Of a stretch of 64,000 nt of DNA, positions 33,258-42,594 are shown piece after piece (the stretch's first letter is position 1; each line of letters begins with the position of its first letter). Made by a program: the position numbers and the translations under genes. Source of the stretch: CBDAPX01 sp965198725 (GTDB lineage: Bacteria > Pseudomonadota > Alphaproteobacteria > Rhodobacterales > Rhodobacteraceae); the NCBI GenBank assembly GCA_965198725.1, contig CBDAPX010000001.1, positions 558,001-622,000 on the forward strand, given 5' to 3'. Under the pieces are notes generated by a model. It worked only from the letters and a program-made list of their open reading frames with translations, was not told where the DNA came from and made no database searches.

Positions 33258-34690
33258 AAGACCGGGTCGTAGGGCCGGAAGCCAAACATGACGTAGTCTT
33301 TTTGATAGATGTCGGACACGGCATCTTCGACCTCTTGGTCATAGACGTCATCCATGGAAAACGGCGTGTGGACCTGCGCTGCTGACGGTTTCACCGGATC
33401 GGACATGCCCAGCGTCCCGGCAAGGCGCGGCAAAGCCTCGAACATTTCATCCTCGCGAAGAATGTGATCCGGCAGAATGAAATCGGCAAAGTTCTGGATG
33501 ACGTGGGCTTGCGTGCTCCACGCCCCGTCAATTCTGACAGAGGTCTGCCCCGCCAGGTTCTGTTTCACAAAGTGCAAAAACTGCAAAAACGCGGCCTTGT
33601 GCCGTTCCAGCGTATAAGAGTTGTTGGGGCCATCTTTGGGGATGTCCAACTTGAACTGCTTGCGCAAGGTTTCGCGGATTTGAACAAAAGCACCATCATT
33701 GGTGTGCAGAATACGGCTGCAAAAGACACTGTGCGCGTGCAGAACCGGATGCCGTAACACCGTGAAACTCCGATGCCCAGGGTGCCGGCGTTTCCATTGG
33801 CGCAGATCCTTTTGGTTCATTTTGGAATGAAGCCCCTTGGGCGGTATGCCTTCGATGGCTGCCATCCACGCGACGACCTCAGCCTCTGGTCCACCGCGCA
33901 TGGGCATGTAAATCAGCGGCGCGTCAACGCCCGCGACATAGCTGGGAACCGCCGGGCCGCGGCGCGGTTCGAAATTGGGGGTTCGGGTCAGGTTGAATCG
34001 ATCAATTCCTGAGAGCGCGGTCAGCATCTGCTCTGGGTTCGACACTTTGGCTGTGACGGGTCCCGGGTTTTGACGTTTCAGGCTGGAATCCAGCTTTGAC
34101 AGGCTTTCATCAACGCCCAGCCATTTGGCCAGCCCGTTCATGACCTCCAGCGACCCAATATCCTCGTAGGCGATGTAAAACGCGGTCTGCCCAGTTGCCT
34201 GAAACCGGTTCAACAGCGTCACTTGGAAATCCTGCAAGGTTTCCAAGTAACGCGCAAATTCGCCGGCCTCAAACTGCGGCAACGCCTCTTTTCGACGGCG
34301 CACATCGGTCAGCTTCCACTGGCCGGTGGCCTTGGCAATCTTCCAACTGATGTAGCTGTCCAGTGGATTGCGCGTCAAAACCACCTTGGCACATCGTGGA
34401 TCATCCAAGGCAATTTGGATCACGCGCGGGTCGTGATCATGAAAGAACCGGAAGCCCCCCATAACCCCCGGTTCGGATTTAATCCGCAAAATCAGGTTTT
34501 CCGGGCTTTGTTCCCGCTCGGCTTGTGAAACGCCCAAAATCTCGGTCCGATTTGGATAGCCGATGAAATGCGGGTTGAACGCCTCTCCATAACACTGAAG
34601 GCCATCGAACGCGTTAATGTTGGTTTCCAAAAAATTGGAACCGGTCCGCATTTCCGCGAAGATGACAAAATAGTCGAAACGTTTGTCCAT
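33254..34690 (-). CDS. Sulfotransferase with two sulfotransferase-like halves
   Basis: A 478-aa protein. The first half is a PAPS-dependent sulfotransferase of the Stf0/NodH type: 5'-phosphosulfate loop FVIFAEMRTGSNFLET (residues 8-23) and the 3'-phosphate motif VVLTRNPLDSYISWKI (about 103-118). The second half, after about residue 255, repeats the layout in weaker form: IYMPMRGGPEAEVVAWMAAI, then RSFTVLRHPVLHAHSVFCSR, which matches the 3'-phosphate motif. The second half lacks a clear phosphosulfate loop. It probably sulfates a surface glycan built by the neighbouring glycosyltransferases. It is the last gene of a minus-strand run from galU and appears intact, unlike four of its neighbours. 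Confidence 0.8.
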   Translation of the reverse strand: MDKRFDYFVIFAEMRTGSNFLETNINAFDGLQCYGEAFNPHFIGYPNRTEILGVSQAEREQSPENLILRIKSEPGVMGGFRFFHDHDPRVIQIALDDPRCAKVVLTRNPLDSYISWKIAKATGQWKLTDVRRRKEALPQFEAGEFARYLETLQDFQVTLLNRFQATGQTAFYIAYEDIGSLEVMNGLAKWLGVDESLSKLDSSLKRQNPGPVTAKVSNPEQMLTALSGIDRFNLTRTPNFEPRRGPAVPSYVAGVDAPLIYMPMRGGPEAEVVAWMAAIEGIPPKGLHSKMNQKDLRQWKRRHPGHRSFTVLRHPVLHAHSVFCSRILHTNDGAFVQIRETLRKQFKLDIPKDGPNNSYTLERHKAAFLQFLHFVKQNLAGQTSVRIDGAWSTQAHVIQNFADFILPDHILREDEMFEALPRLAGTLGMSDPVKPSAAQVHTPFSMDDVYDQEVEDAVSDIYQKDYVMFGFRPYDPVF

Positions 34691-34696
34691 GTCGGC

Positions 34697-36206
34697 TTAC
34701 TGCACCAAGTACGGCTTGCGTGGTATTTTCGGTTGCCGCACAGCACCCTGTTCCACTGGAAAATCCCCCATCAGGTAGGGGTGCATGCCTTGGTTTTTCA
34801 GGTTTTGCAGGAACTGACCGAACCCCTCGAGATCCACCATTTTCGGCACTTCAGACAGCCGCCGGGCATTCACCGATCCAATTTCGTCGATGATCGCCTG
34901 CAACGGCTCCATGGGCGCCTCGATGAACTCTGCCATGGTCCAGATGCGGATGCGCGCCTTGGCATATGGCGACCGCAGCACCTTGAGGTGTTCGCTTTCG
35001 ATCTTTTGCAATCGCGCCGCTTCCTTGCGGATGCCCTGGAAATTTCGGTTCGACCGAAACAAGGGAACCGCCCATGCGCCAGTTATGGCCGAGATTTGCG
35101 CATTCGGGTCACGCGCCATCAGCCATTCGACCTTTTGATTGTCCGCCGGACCAAACTGAAAACACTGGCGTTCCCCGCGGGTGTTCCAGATCAGACTGGT
35201 CAGGAACGCTTGGGGTTCATAGTCGCGCAAGACCGCGCTGTCGCCCAAGGCACCATTGATCTGGGTTTGCCCGCCGGCAAAATGCGCCCGGTCCGGTGCA
35301 AACAGGTGGCCATGCGCCCGCGTGCCCGTGGCGCGTTCCAGCCACGGCTCAAACTCTTCAAAAAGCTCGGAAAAGCCTTCGAATACAGAATAGCTGGCAG
35401 AGGTGATCCCGTTTTCCCAGTCTCTGTTCGGAAAGCGGCTTTGCATATACAGACCCGGACGACCTCGCATGCGGCGCTCAACCGCTTTGGCAAAAATCCG
35501 GTCGATCTTGCCCGGGTTCGGCTCTGCCTTTTTCATGCCGCTGGCGTTTTCGGTCAGAAACGCCTGATACAGCTTTTCCGCCATGGGCCAGATTTTGCGG
35601 GCCACAAAGCAATCCGACCGGCGCAGCATCTGCAGATGATCGTCATAAAAAATATGCGGCTTGCCTTGATAGTCGAACTTGCTGAGCGTTAAAGAGCGGC
35701 TTTCAATGCGGGTCGAATAGAGCCGGGCCAGAGACTGAAAATAGCTTTCATCAGGGATCCAGACGCGCTGAAAATATCGGTCATAAGTGTGACGGTCCGG
35801 GTCCTGCAAAATGGCCGACAGCGTCTGGCGCGTCAGGCACCACCACTGGCTGCCCATGTGCGGCACCAACCCGTCCGGGATGTGGCGGCGAAAACCGATC
35901 TTGCGCTGAAGGTCTACAAACCGATCAAACAGATACCGCCGTTTTTTCCAGGAGAACGGGAAGAACAGTGTGAACCGTTCATGGTCCAATCCGCCAACGG
36001 TCCACGGCACATCCGCGGTTGTGGCGCTTGCAAAACAGGATCTGGCCGTCGTCTTCACACCGGTCGCGGAACGCTTGGAACGTGGCACGCGGCACCTTTT
36101 TATCGACGTGAATGACAACCGGACAGCCGGCTGCGGTCCAGTGGCGCGCAACCTGCTCCGCCCGATCCAGGGCAGTGTGAACCAGCATCACGATGCCCAC
36201 TGTCAT
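34697..36206 (-). pseudogene. Core-2/I-branching-type glycosyltransferase with internal deletion
   Basis: Two frames make up one gene. The first, from ATG 36206, encodes MTVGIVMLVHTALDRAEQVA to ILFCKRH, the usual start of this beta-1,6-N-acetylglucosaminyltransferase-like family. It then runs into a different frame and stops at 35979. The second frame picks up at TTADVPWTVGGLDHERF and continues to the end with MGSQWWCLTRQTL and VWIPDESYFQSL. By family knowledge some 60-70 residues (including a CEWGTW-like motif and the first substrate-binding region) normally separate these parts, so a deletion near 36018-36030 removed them and changed the frame. The rest is intact. The product cannot be functional as written. 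Confidence 0.8.
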
Positions 36207-37229
36207 GCGGCTAGGCCCAGTTTCCCTTGGACATCAGCCCAAGGATTTCCAGTTGACGCCAATTTATGTACTTTTCTGACCACTTACACCAAAGCTCGTT
36301 ATTGTCTTTCCCGCCCTCTGCATACGCCCGATACTCTTGCGAATTACTGTAGTGCTGGCTGCGGCTTAACTCTTCCTCTGCCTTTTCGGGCAGTGTGTTG
36401 AGAAACTTCGTATGCAGCAAAATACCGCTCGCCTTTTCGCCACCCCACTCGTCATATGTCAGGTTCAGACCGCGTGGCAAAAGCATGTGGATCGAGCTGA
36501 CATAGACGTATCTGCGATGCCATTTGACCAAAGGGATCTTGTTGAGCGCGGGTGCCTTTTTCGGCTTGTCCGCAAAGTAAACGCGACTGCGCGGACCACC
36601 TTGGATCCACAGGTTGCCGTATCGTTTGTTGCGCTTGATCGTGTAATTTCCGCTGTCAAACCAGTTGGCAATTTCCAGCGGATCTTGCCCCGGTTTATAG
36701 CTGTGCTCATCAATCCGACCCTTGGGGTAAACATCAAGCAACATGGCGCTGAAGGATTTGATCGATGATGCGTCCAACCAATCGGTCAGGGCGCGGATCG
36801 GGCGTGTGTCACAAAACGGGTAGACGAACAGTTCGTCCGGGTCGACGGTCAGAATCCAATGGTTATGACCGTATTTCATTTGCAAGCAGTTCAGCCAGTC
36901 AACGCCATACCGCGCTTTTATAGCTGGCCTTGGTGTGCCAGACAGAAACGTCCGGTTGGTCAGCAAGGTAATCAAGACCGCCATCATCACTGTCGTTATC
37001 TACAAACAGAAAGTGGTCGACGCCCAGATTTCGATAGTATTCCAGGAAGTATGGCAGCCGGACATTTTCGTTGCGCTGCGTGCAAAAAAGCAAGATGTCA
37101 TTCGGTTTTATCTGGGCTGTTCGATCTACAATCGAACGCAAATCTCGCCGTTTTCTGAGCGCACGAATTCGCCATGGTCTTCCCCCACTGAAGTGGTCCT
37201 CCGCTATGTTTAGGAAACGGAGGAAACAC

Positions 37230-37508
37230 ATGGCCAACAAGCGACCAAAGCCAGAAGAGATTGTCACGAAGTTACGGCAGGTTGAGGTTCTGACGGGGCA
37301 AGGGATGCCGCGTCTGGATGCGATCCGTCAGATCGGTGTGACTGAACAGACCTACTACCGGTGGAAGAAAAAATACGGCGGAATGGGCACGGATCAATTG
37401 AAGGAACTGAAGCGTCTGCAAAAAGAGAACGAGCGATTGCGCAAAGCCGTTTCTGATCTGACGCTGGACAAGCTGATCTTGGCGGAGGCGGCAAAGGGAA
37501 ACTTCTGA
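37230..37508 (+). CDS. IS3-family transposase OrfA (copy 1)
   Basis: A 92-aa DNA-binding subunit. Helix-turn-helix (KPEEIVTKLRQVEVLTGQGM, AIRQIGVTEQTYYRWKKKYG) is followed by a leucine-zipper-like coil (LKELKRLQKENERLRKAVSD). AACGGAGGAAAC lies just before the ATG. The slippery heptamer A_AAG_GGA at 37493-37499 near its end allows a -1 shift into OrfB to make the full OrfAB transposase. Confidence 0.95.
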   Translation: MANKRPKPEEIVTKLRQVEVLTGQGMPRLDAIRQIGVTEQTYYRWKKKYGGMGTDQLKELKRLQKENERLRKAVSDLTLDKLILAEAAKGNF

Positions 37509-38356
37509 GCCCCGCTCGTCGTCGTGCCTGTATTGATCGCGTTCGTGCTGAGCTGAACATCTCGGAGCGTCGGGCATGCCGGGTTCTAAGACAACATCGA
37601 TCCACACAGCGCAAAGTACCTGCGGGTCGCCCGGATGAAGAACGTTTAGTGGCTGATATGATCGAACTGACCCGGCAGTATGGCCGCTACGGCTATCGTA
37701 GGATCGCGGCACTACTGAGAGACGCTGGCTGGCATGTGAATGACAAGCGTGTCGAAAGACTTTGGCGACGAGAGGGGCTGAAAGTGCCAATGAAACAACC
37801 GAAGAAAGGGCGGCTTTGGCTGAATGATGGATCATGTGTCAGGCTTCGGCCAGAGCGCCGCGATCATGTCTGGTCTTACGACTTTGTCCACTGCCGCACC
37901 GACGATGGTAAAGCTTTCCGCACACTCAACATCATCGACGAGTACAGTCGGGAATGCTTGGCCATACGCGTGGATCGCAAGCTCAACTCAGGCAATGTGA
38001 TCGATGTGCTGAGCGACCTGTTCATTCTGCGCGGCATCCCGTCGTTCATCCGTTCCGACAATGGCCCTGAGTTCGTTGCGCAAGCCGTGCAGGACTGGAT
38101 CAAGGCTGTCGGCGCAAGGGCGGCTTACATCGAACCAGGCAGCCCTTGGGAGAATGGGTACTGCGAAAGCTTCAACGCCCGTTTCCGCGATGAGTTCTTG
38201 AACGGCGAAATCTTCTATAGCCTGCGCGAAGCACAAATCCTGATTGAGGAATGGAGGAAACACTACAACACGAAACGACCACACAGTGCTCTAGGCTACC
38301 GCCCACCGGCTCCCGAAACCATCGTCCAGATGGACCAAAGGTCGATCATGCACTAA
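37499..38356 (+). CDS. IS3-family transposase OrfB (copy 1), made by -1 frameshift
   Basis: About 285 residues in the -1 frame, beginning KLLSPARRRACIDRVRAELN after the slippery site. The DDE integrase core is complete: WSYDFVHCRTDDGK (first Asp), FIRSDNGPEF (second Asp) and the catalytic Glu in SPWENGYCESFNARFRDEFL, ending RPHSALGYRPPAPE. An internal ATG at 37649 could give a shorter OrfB. Both copies in the window encode the same protein except for two residues near the C-terminus (Ile/Val and Gln/Lys). Confidence 0.92.
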   Translation, partial: KLLSPARRRACIDRVRAELNISERRACRVLRQHRSTQRKVPAGRPDEERLVADMIELTRQYGRYGYRRIAALLRDAGWHVNDKRVERLWRREGLKVPMKQPKKGRLWLNDGSCVRLRPERRDHVWSYDFVHCRTDDGKAFRTLNIIDEYSRECLAIRVDRKLNSGNVIDVLSDLFILRGIPSFIRSDNGPEFVAQAVQDWIKAVGARAAYIEPGSPWENGYCESFNARFRDEFLNGEIFYSLREAQILIEEWRKHYNTKRPHSALGYRPPAPETIVQMDQRSIMH

Positions 38357-38603
38357 CAATCAAATTGGACCACTCAGGTGGGGCTGATCAGCCAACGCTT
38401 GCGTCTTAGTCGCATTTTGTAGGAATCCCACAAGCTCACGATCGGCTACTCTCTGCTCCAGGCTCTCAGCTTGGCCCATTTTTACATTATTAATGCGGTC
38501 AAGCATTTATGGCATTTTTCATCTTTATGAAACAATCTGTTTAAAGAATCGCTTAAAATCCATGGGATAGCGTGCTTTGCGTGCGCACAAATCCACGAAA
38601 TCT

Positions 38604-39668
38604 TTACGCCCACTCAATCTTTGGCATCAATCCGCAGCGCACCAAGTCTTCTGGTTGTGTGTACCGGGCAGAGTCAGGCGTCCAAAAATCCGGCGATTTT
38701 GCCAGACGTGAGTAGTAGTCTTTGAATTCTGACGGGCGTGCGAAATGCTGTTGGCGGGTCTGATCTTCGATCGATTTTTCCACCACGACCGGTAAGAATT
38801 TGGTGTGCAACAAGGCTCCGCTTGGCCGCGTGTCACCGGGTCCGTCATAAGCCGCGTTCAGACGGCGGGGCAGTGCCGAGTGGCAGGAATTGACATAGGC
38901 AAACCGGCGGTTCCATTTGACCAACGGAATTTTGTTCAGTGTTGGCGATTTACGGGGATCATCCGAAAAGAAATACCGTTCTCGCACACCACCTTGCACC
39001 CAAAGGTTATCCATGGGCGCCTGACGCTGCGCGCGGTACGGCCCGCGGTCAAACCAGTGCAAATGGTTCAGTGGATTCTGACCCGCGGCATACGTTGCAT
39101 CACCCACTGGCACCTTTGGATACAAATCCAACATCATCGCGCCAAAAGCGGCCTTCTCAGAGCGGTCCAAAAACGCTGTAAGGGCCCTGAGATCCGCGTG
39201 ATCCATACCGGAATAAACAAGCAGTTCATCCGCATCCAACGTCAGACACCAATGCCCGTTGGCATGGCGAAATTGCAGCCACGTTGTCCAATCCAGCCCA
39301 AATCGGGCGTCGCGGTAACTGGCCGTGGTCGACCAAAGGGAAACATCATTTTGACCCCGCAAAAGGTCTGGTGTTCCATCATCGCTGGCATTGTCGAACA
39401 CCAAAAAATGGTCGACCCCAACATCCCTGTAATACTTGAGAAAGTAGGGAAGGCGCACGGCCTCGTTCCGGACAACCATCACGACCAAAATATCATTTGG
39501 TTGGATGACACCGGTTCTGTCCTGAACCGGTGTCAGCGCGTGCCGGCTTTGCGCTGCGCGAAATAACAGCCTTCGGCGTTTCCAGCGAAGTTTGTAGTCT
39601 GCCCATAACGAGTTGGATACGTTCGTCGGTGCGGGCGTAGGTTGCGCAGAGTTAGCGTGTGTATTCAC
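38604..39668 (-). CDS. Glycosyltransferase, family-2-like (DUF/PF13704 type)
   Basis: A 354-aa cytoplasmic glycosyltransferase with the conserved start of the domain NDILVVMVVRNEAVRLPYFL, KYYRDVGVDHFLVFDNASDD and the metal/nucleotide-sugar motif Asp145-Ala-Asp147 in TLDADELLVY. Later blocks include NKIPLVKWNRRFAYVNSCHS and SGALLHTKFLPVV. It is an intact paralogue of the IS-split gene beside it. The acceptor and sugar are unknown; the sulfotransferase and galE nearby suggest a sulfated, galactose-containing surface glycan. Its start overlaps the galE end by 17 bp. Confidence 0.82.
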   Translation of the reverse strand: MNTHANSAQPTPAPTNVSNSLWADYKLRWKRRRLLFRAAQSRHALTPVQDRTGVIQPNDILVVMVVRNEAVRLPYFLKYYRDVGVDHFLVFDNASDDGTPDLLRGQNDVSLWSTTASYRDARFGLDWTTWLQFRHANGHWCLTLDADELLVYSGMDHADLRALTAFLDRSEKAAFGAMMLDLYPKVPVGDATYAAGQNPLNHLHWFDRGPYRAQRQAPMDNLWVQGGVRERYFFSDDPRKSPTLNKIPLVKWNRRFAYVNSCHSALPRRLNAAYDGPGDTRPSGALLHTKFLPVVVEKSIEDQTRQQHFARPSEFKDYYSRLAKSPDFWTPDSARYTQPEDLVRCGLMPKIEWA

Positions 39669-40635
39669 CTGCTTGATGCCATTTCCACGCGTCCTCGATC
39701 ATGATCTTCATCGTGGACCGTTTTGGCGTCCAGCCCAAGTCATTTTCTGCCTTCGTCGAACCGGATACCAGCTTTGTCGCGTCTCCGGTGCGCCCGTCAC
39801 CTTCTTCATAGGGAACGTCCCGGTTGGTCACAGCACGTGATTGATCAATCACTTCACGAACGGAGAACCCGTTCCCCGTGCCCAGGTTAAAGACCGCACT
39901 GTCGCGCCCGTCCTGCAACCACTTGATGCCCAAAACATGCGCATCCACAAGGTCGCACACGTGAACATAATCCCGGATACAGGTGCCATCGGGCGTGTCG
40001 CAATCCGTGCCGTGCACGGTCAGCTTATCGCGCTTGCCATCGATGGCATCCAGCATCAAAGGCACCAGATGCGTTTCCGGCCTGTGAAACTCACCAACTT
40101 CGGTATCGGGGTCTGCGCCAGCGACGTTGAAATAGCGGAAAATGACCGATCGCAGCCCGTTTGAGAACCCAAAGTCCCGCAGGATTTCTTCGACCGCGCG
40201 TTTGGACGATCCATAGGCATTCAACGGCAGCTGCGACGTGCCTTCATCCAGAACGATGTTGTCATGCCCGCCATAGGTTGCGCAGGTCGACGAGAAAACG
40301 AAGTCTAGGCAGCCAGCGTCGACCGCCGCTTCGATCAGGTTCAAGGACCCAAGCACGTTGTTGCGCCAGTACTTGCCAGGATGGTGCATGGCCTCACCCA
40401 CCTAGCTGAGCGCAGCAAAATGCATAACGGCGACCGGTTTGTATGTCGCAAAGACCTCGTCAAGCCGCGCCCGGTCGAGCAAATCGCCGGCCTCAAAAGG
40501 CCCAAACTTCACCGCATCCTGCCAACCTGTGACAAGGCTGTCATATGTGACCGGCACAAAACCGGCCGCTTTCAAGGCTTTGCAGGCGTGGGACCCGATA
40601 TAGCCCGCGCCACCCGTAACCAATACGTTGGACAT
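39652..40635 (-). pseudogene. galE: UDP-glucose 4-epimerase with an in-frame amber codon
   Basis: A single reading frame of 328 codons encodes GalE except for one TAG at 40402-40404. Before it: NVLVTGGAGYIGSHACKAL (NAD motif) to VMHFAALS. After it: VGEAMHHPGKYWRNNVLG, the substrate Ser/Thr region SSTCATYGG and the catalytic Tyr-Lys motif NAYGSSKRAVEE, then YFNVAGADPDTEVGE. The stop stands where the family has Tyr in HFAA-x-x-VGES, so a TAC or TAT to TAG change is likely. Unless the amber codon is suppressed, the product is a 77-aa fragment. GalE makes UDP-galactose; loss would affect galactose-containing glycans. Confidence 0.88.
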
Positions 40636-40638
40636 GAT

Positions 40639-41532
40639 TTATTGAGCCGCTTGCTTGCTGTGATACATTTTGGTCAGAAACTCATCGAGTTCGTCGCGCA
40701 GGTCATCACGCGCGAGGGCAAATGATACGGTCGCCTGCAAAAAGCCCGCCTTGGATCCACAGTCAAACCGTTGGCCGCGAAAGCGGTAACCATAAACGCC
40801 AACGTCAGAGTTGATATCCTCGGCAATCGCGTCGGTCAGTTGTACCTCGCCGCCGGCGCCCTGTTTCATCTTGTTGAGATGGTCCATGACCGACGGGTTC
40901 AAGATGTACCGGCCAATTACGGCAAGGTTTGACGGCGCCTGATCGGGAGCAGGTTTTTCGACCATGCCCTGTACGGATAAGACGGCCCCGTCTTCCTTAG
41001 AGACATCGAGGACACCATAAGACTTTGTCTTTTCCGGGGGCACTTCCATTGCGGCAACCATGTTGCCACCGGTTTCTTCGTAGGCTTCCACCATCTGCTG
41101 CAAACAAGGTTTTTCAGCAGCTATCACGTCATCCGGCAACATGACCGCAAACGGTTCGTCCCCCACAAGACGACGCGCACACCATACCGCGTGCCCAAGG
41201 CCCAACGCCTTGTGCTGGCGGATATATGCAATGGCGCCGCTTTCCATGTCGGTTTGGCGCAGAACATCCAGAAGGTCTGCCTTGTCTTTGCGCACAAGCT
41301 CCTGTTCGAGGAAAGGGGAGTGGTCAAAATAGTCCTCCAAGGCGCTTTTGCCCCGGGATGTCACGAAGATGATTTCCTGAATGCCGGCTGCACGCGCCTC
41401 ATCGATTGCGTATTGCACCAAAGGGCGGTCAACCAGGGTCATAATTTCTTTTGGAACAGATTTTGTTGCGGGCAAAAAACGGGTGCCCAAACCTGCGACG
41501 GGAAAAATAGCTTTTCTAACTTTTTTGCGCAT
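40639..41532 (-). CDS. galU: UTP-glucose-1-phosphate uridylyltransferase
   Basis: A 297-aa nucleotidyltransferase that makes UDP-glucose. The N-terminal KAIFPVAGLGTRFLPATKSV is the nucleotide-binding signature; VDRPLVQYAIDEA, IAYIRQHKALGLGHAVWCA and MLPDDVI follow as in the family. The start at 41532 is preferred because GAGG lies 6 bases upstream and the protein begins MRKKVRKAIFPV. Only 3 bp separate it from galE, whose substrate it supplies. Intact. Confidence 0.96.
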   Translation of the reverse strand: MRKKVRKAIFPVAGLGTRFLPATKSVPKEIMTLVDRPLVQYAIDEARAAGIQEIIFVTSRGKSALEDYFDHSPFLEQELVRKDKADLLDVLRQTDMESGAIAYIRQHKALGLGHAVWCARRLVGDEPFAVMLPDDVIAAEKPCLQQMVEAYEETGGNMVAAMEVPPEKTKSYGVLDVSKEDGAVLSVQGMVEKPAPDQAPSNLAVIGRYILNPSVMDHLNKMKQGAGGEVQLTDAIAEDINSDVGVYGYRFRGQRFDCGSKAGFLQATVSFALARDDLRDELDEFLTKMYHSKQAAQ

Positions 41533-41793
41533 TTGAAACCTCAAAGTCCATGACAGCGGTCGTCAACAAAAAGCCGCGACGTTGCACAACCTACCATCAT
41601 GGGTATCGTCGCATCTCGCTCGGCTCAAGAAAAGCTGATAATCCGAGTTTTTTGTTCAGGAGCATGAAACAACCGTGGTTTTTATGTGGTTTTTTTCAAT
41701 GCGGCCCGTTTGGCTCAAAAAAGGTTCGTTTTTGCCCTTCGAACCGTTGTTCCAAGGGCGGTGAAGCCTCTCAGTCACGGAAGCTTCGACAGA

Positions 41794-42594
41794 TCAACTA
41801 ATTTGCATTTGTTTCAGCATCGCTTCTATTTTAGGCACATCGGCAGGATTGTTCAGTTCCCAAAACTGCCGACCCCGGCCTTCTACCTCGACACAGAGCA
41901 CGCGACGCGCGTTTTCCAAGAATCGCAGTTGTTCTAGGCCTTCAAGCGTTTCCAATGGGCCAACATCCCAACTGGGGTATTTCAACAACGTGCCTGGTCG
42001 GTAGGCATAGACGCCGACATGGTGAAACACGGGTGTCGCGTCTTCTGCCGCATAGGTTTCCGGCGTGAACGGGACGACCTCTTTGGAGAAATACAGCGCT
42101 TCGTTCTGCAGGTTGAACAGCGCCGTAGTACCGCCGACCCGGTTCGCTTTCCGATCCGCCAGAAGACTGTTCAACGTCTCGCCATCGCAACGCAGAACCG
42201 GGGTGGCGAGATCGGCTGCGGTCTTGTTGCGAAGACCATCGACAAGGTCTTCGATAAACCAATGCGGCGTCAGCGGGGCATCGCCCTGCAGGTTCACCAC
42301 AATCTCAAAGTCCTCATCCAGCCGTGCAACCGCATCCGCACAGCGCTCGGTTCCGTTGGCGCACGCCTCTGAGGTCATGACAACCTCGGCACCAAAACCC
42401 TCTGCCGTTTCCTTGATCCGCTGATCATCGGTCGCGACGACCACGCGATCGACCCCGGACACTTCGGTGGCCGCACGCCAAGATCGTTCGATCAGGGTCA
42501 TCTTCTGCCCGCTCGCCCCGGTCAACGGAACAAGCGGCTTTCCCGGATAGCGCGTCGAGGCATAACGGGCCGGTATTACAATCAGAACGGACAT
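41794..42594 (-). CDS. kdsB: 3-deoxy-manno-octulosonate cytidylyltransferase
   Basis: A 266-aa enzyme that activates KDO as CMP-KDO for lipopolysaccharide. Signature blocks are IVIPARYASTRYPGKPLVPL, VDRVVVATDDQRI, VMTSEACANGTERCADAVAR and NLQGDAPL; the last usually reads NVQGDEPL, so Ala replaces Glu here. The C-terminal HHVGVYAYRPGTLLKYPSWD is normal. The start shares one base with the cysQ stop (TGATG), so the two genes are coupled. kdsD and the lpt genes lie about 10-12 kb upstream. Confidence 0.93.
   Translation of the reverse strand: MSVLIVIPARYASTRYPGKPLVPLTGASGQKMTLIERSWRAATEVSGVDRVVVATDDQRIKETAEGFGAEVVMTSEACANGTERCADAVARLDEDFEIVVNLQGDAPLTPHWFIEDLVDGLRNKTAADLATPVLRCDGETLNSLLADRKANRVGGTTALFNLQNEALYFSKEVVPFTPETYAAEDATPVFHHVGVYAYRPGTLLKYPSWDVGPLETLEGLEQLRFLENARRVLCVEVEGRGRQFWELNNPADVPKIEAMLKQMQIS

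Larger units (their letters stand above)
37175..38390 (+). mobile_element. IS3-family (IS407-type) insertion sequence, copy 1
   Basis: A 1216-bp element beginning TGGTCTTCCCCCACTG and ending CAGGTGGGGCTGATCA. The ends form imperfect inverted repeats of about 25 bp (TGGTCTTCCCCCACTGAAGT against TGATCAGCCCCACCTGA). It is flanked by the 4-bp direct repeat GCCA (37171-37174 and 38391-38394), the duplication size typical of the IS407 group. It carries orfA and orfB with a -1 frameshift and looks complete. It splits a minus-strand glycosyltransferase gene. Confidence 0.95.
36211..38439 (-). pseudogene. Family-2-like glycosyltransferase split by an IS and a 2-bp frameshift
   Basis: Removing the IS at 37175-38390 and one GCCA copy restores a reading frame from a GTG at 38439: MSLWDSYKMRLRRKRWRIRA, then DRTAQIKPNDILLFCTQRNE and LPYFLEYYRNLGVDHFLFVD. 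This aligns closely with the intact paralogue at 38604-39668 (LWADYKLRWKRR, QPNDILVVMVVRNEA). A second lesion near 36911-36916 shifts frame: the minus strand reads AGCGCGG where the paralogue frame needs AGCGCGCGG, a lost CG pair. The remaining frame (ARYGVDWLNCL, LTVDPDELFVYPF, LLHTKF) is complete to 36211. At least two independent events inactivated the gene. Confidence 0.88.

Noticed and set aside
37272..37835. Antisense open frames inside both IS copies
   Set aside because: They are shadows of orfA and orfB; the IS3 architecture fully explains the element.
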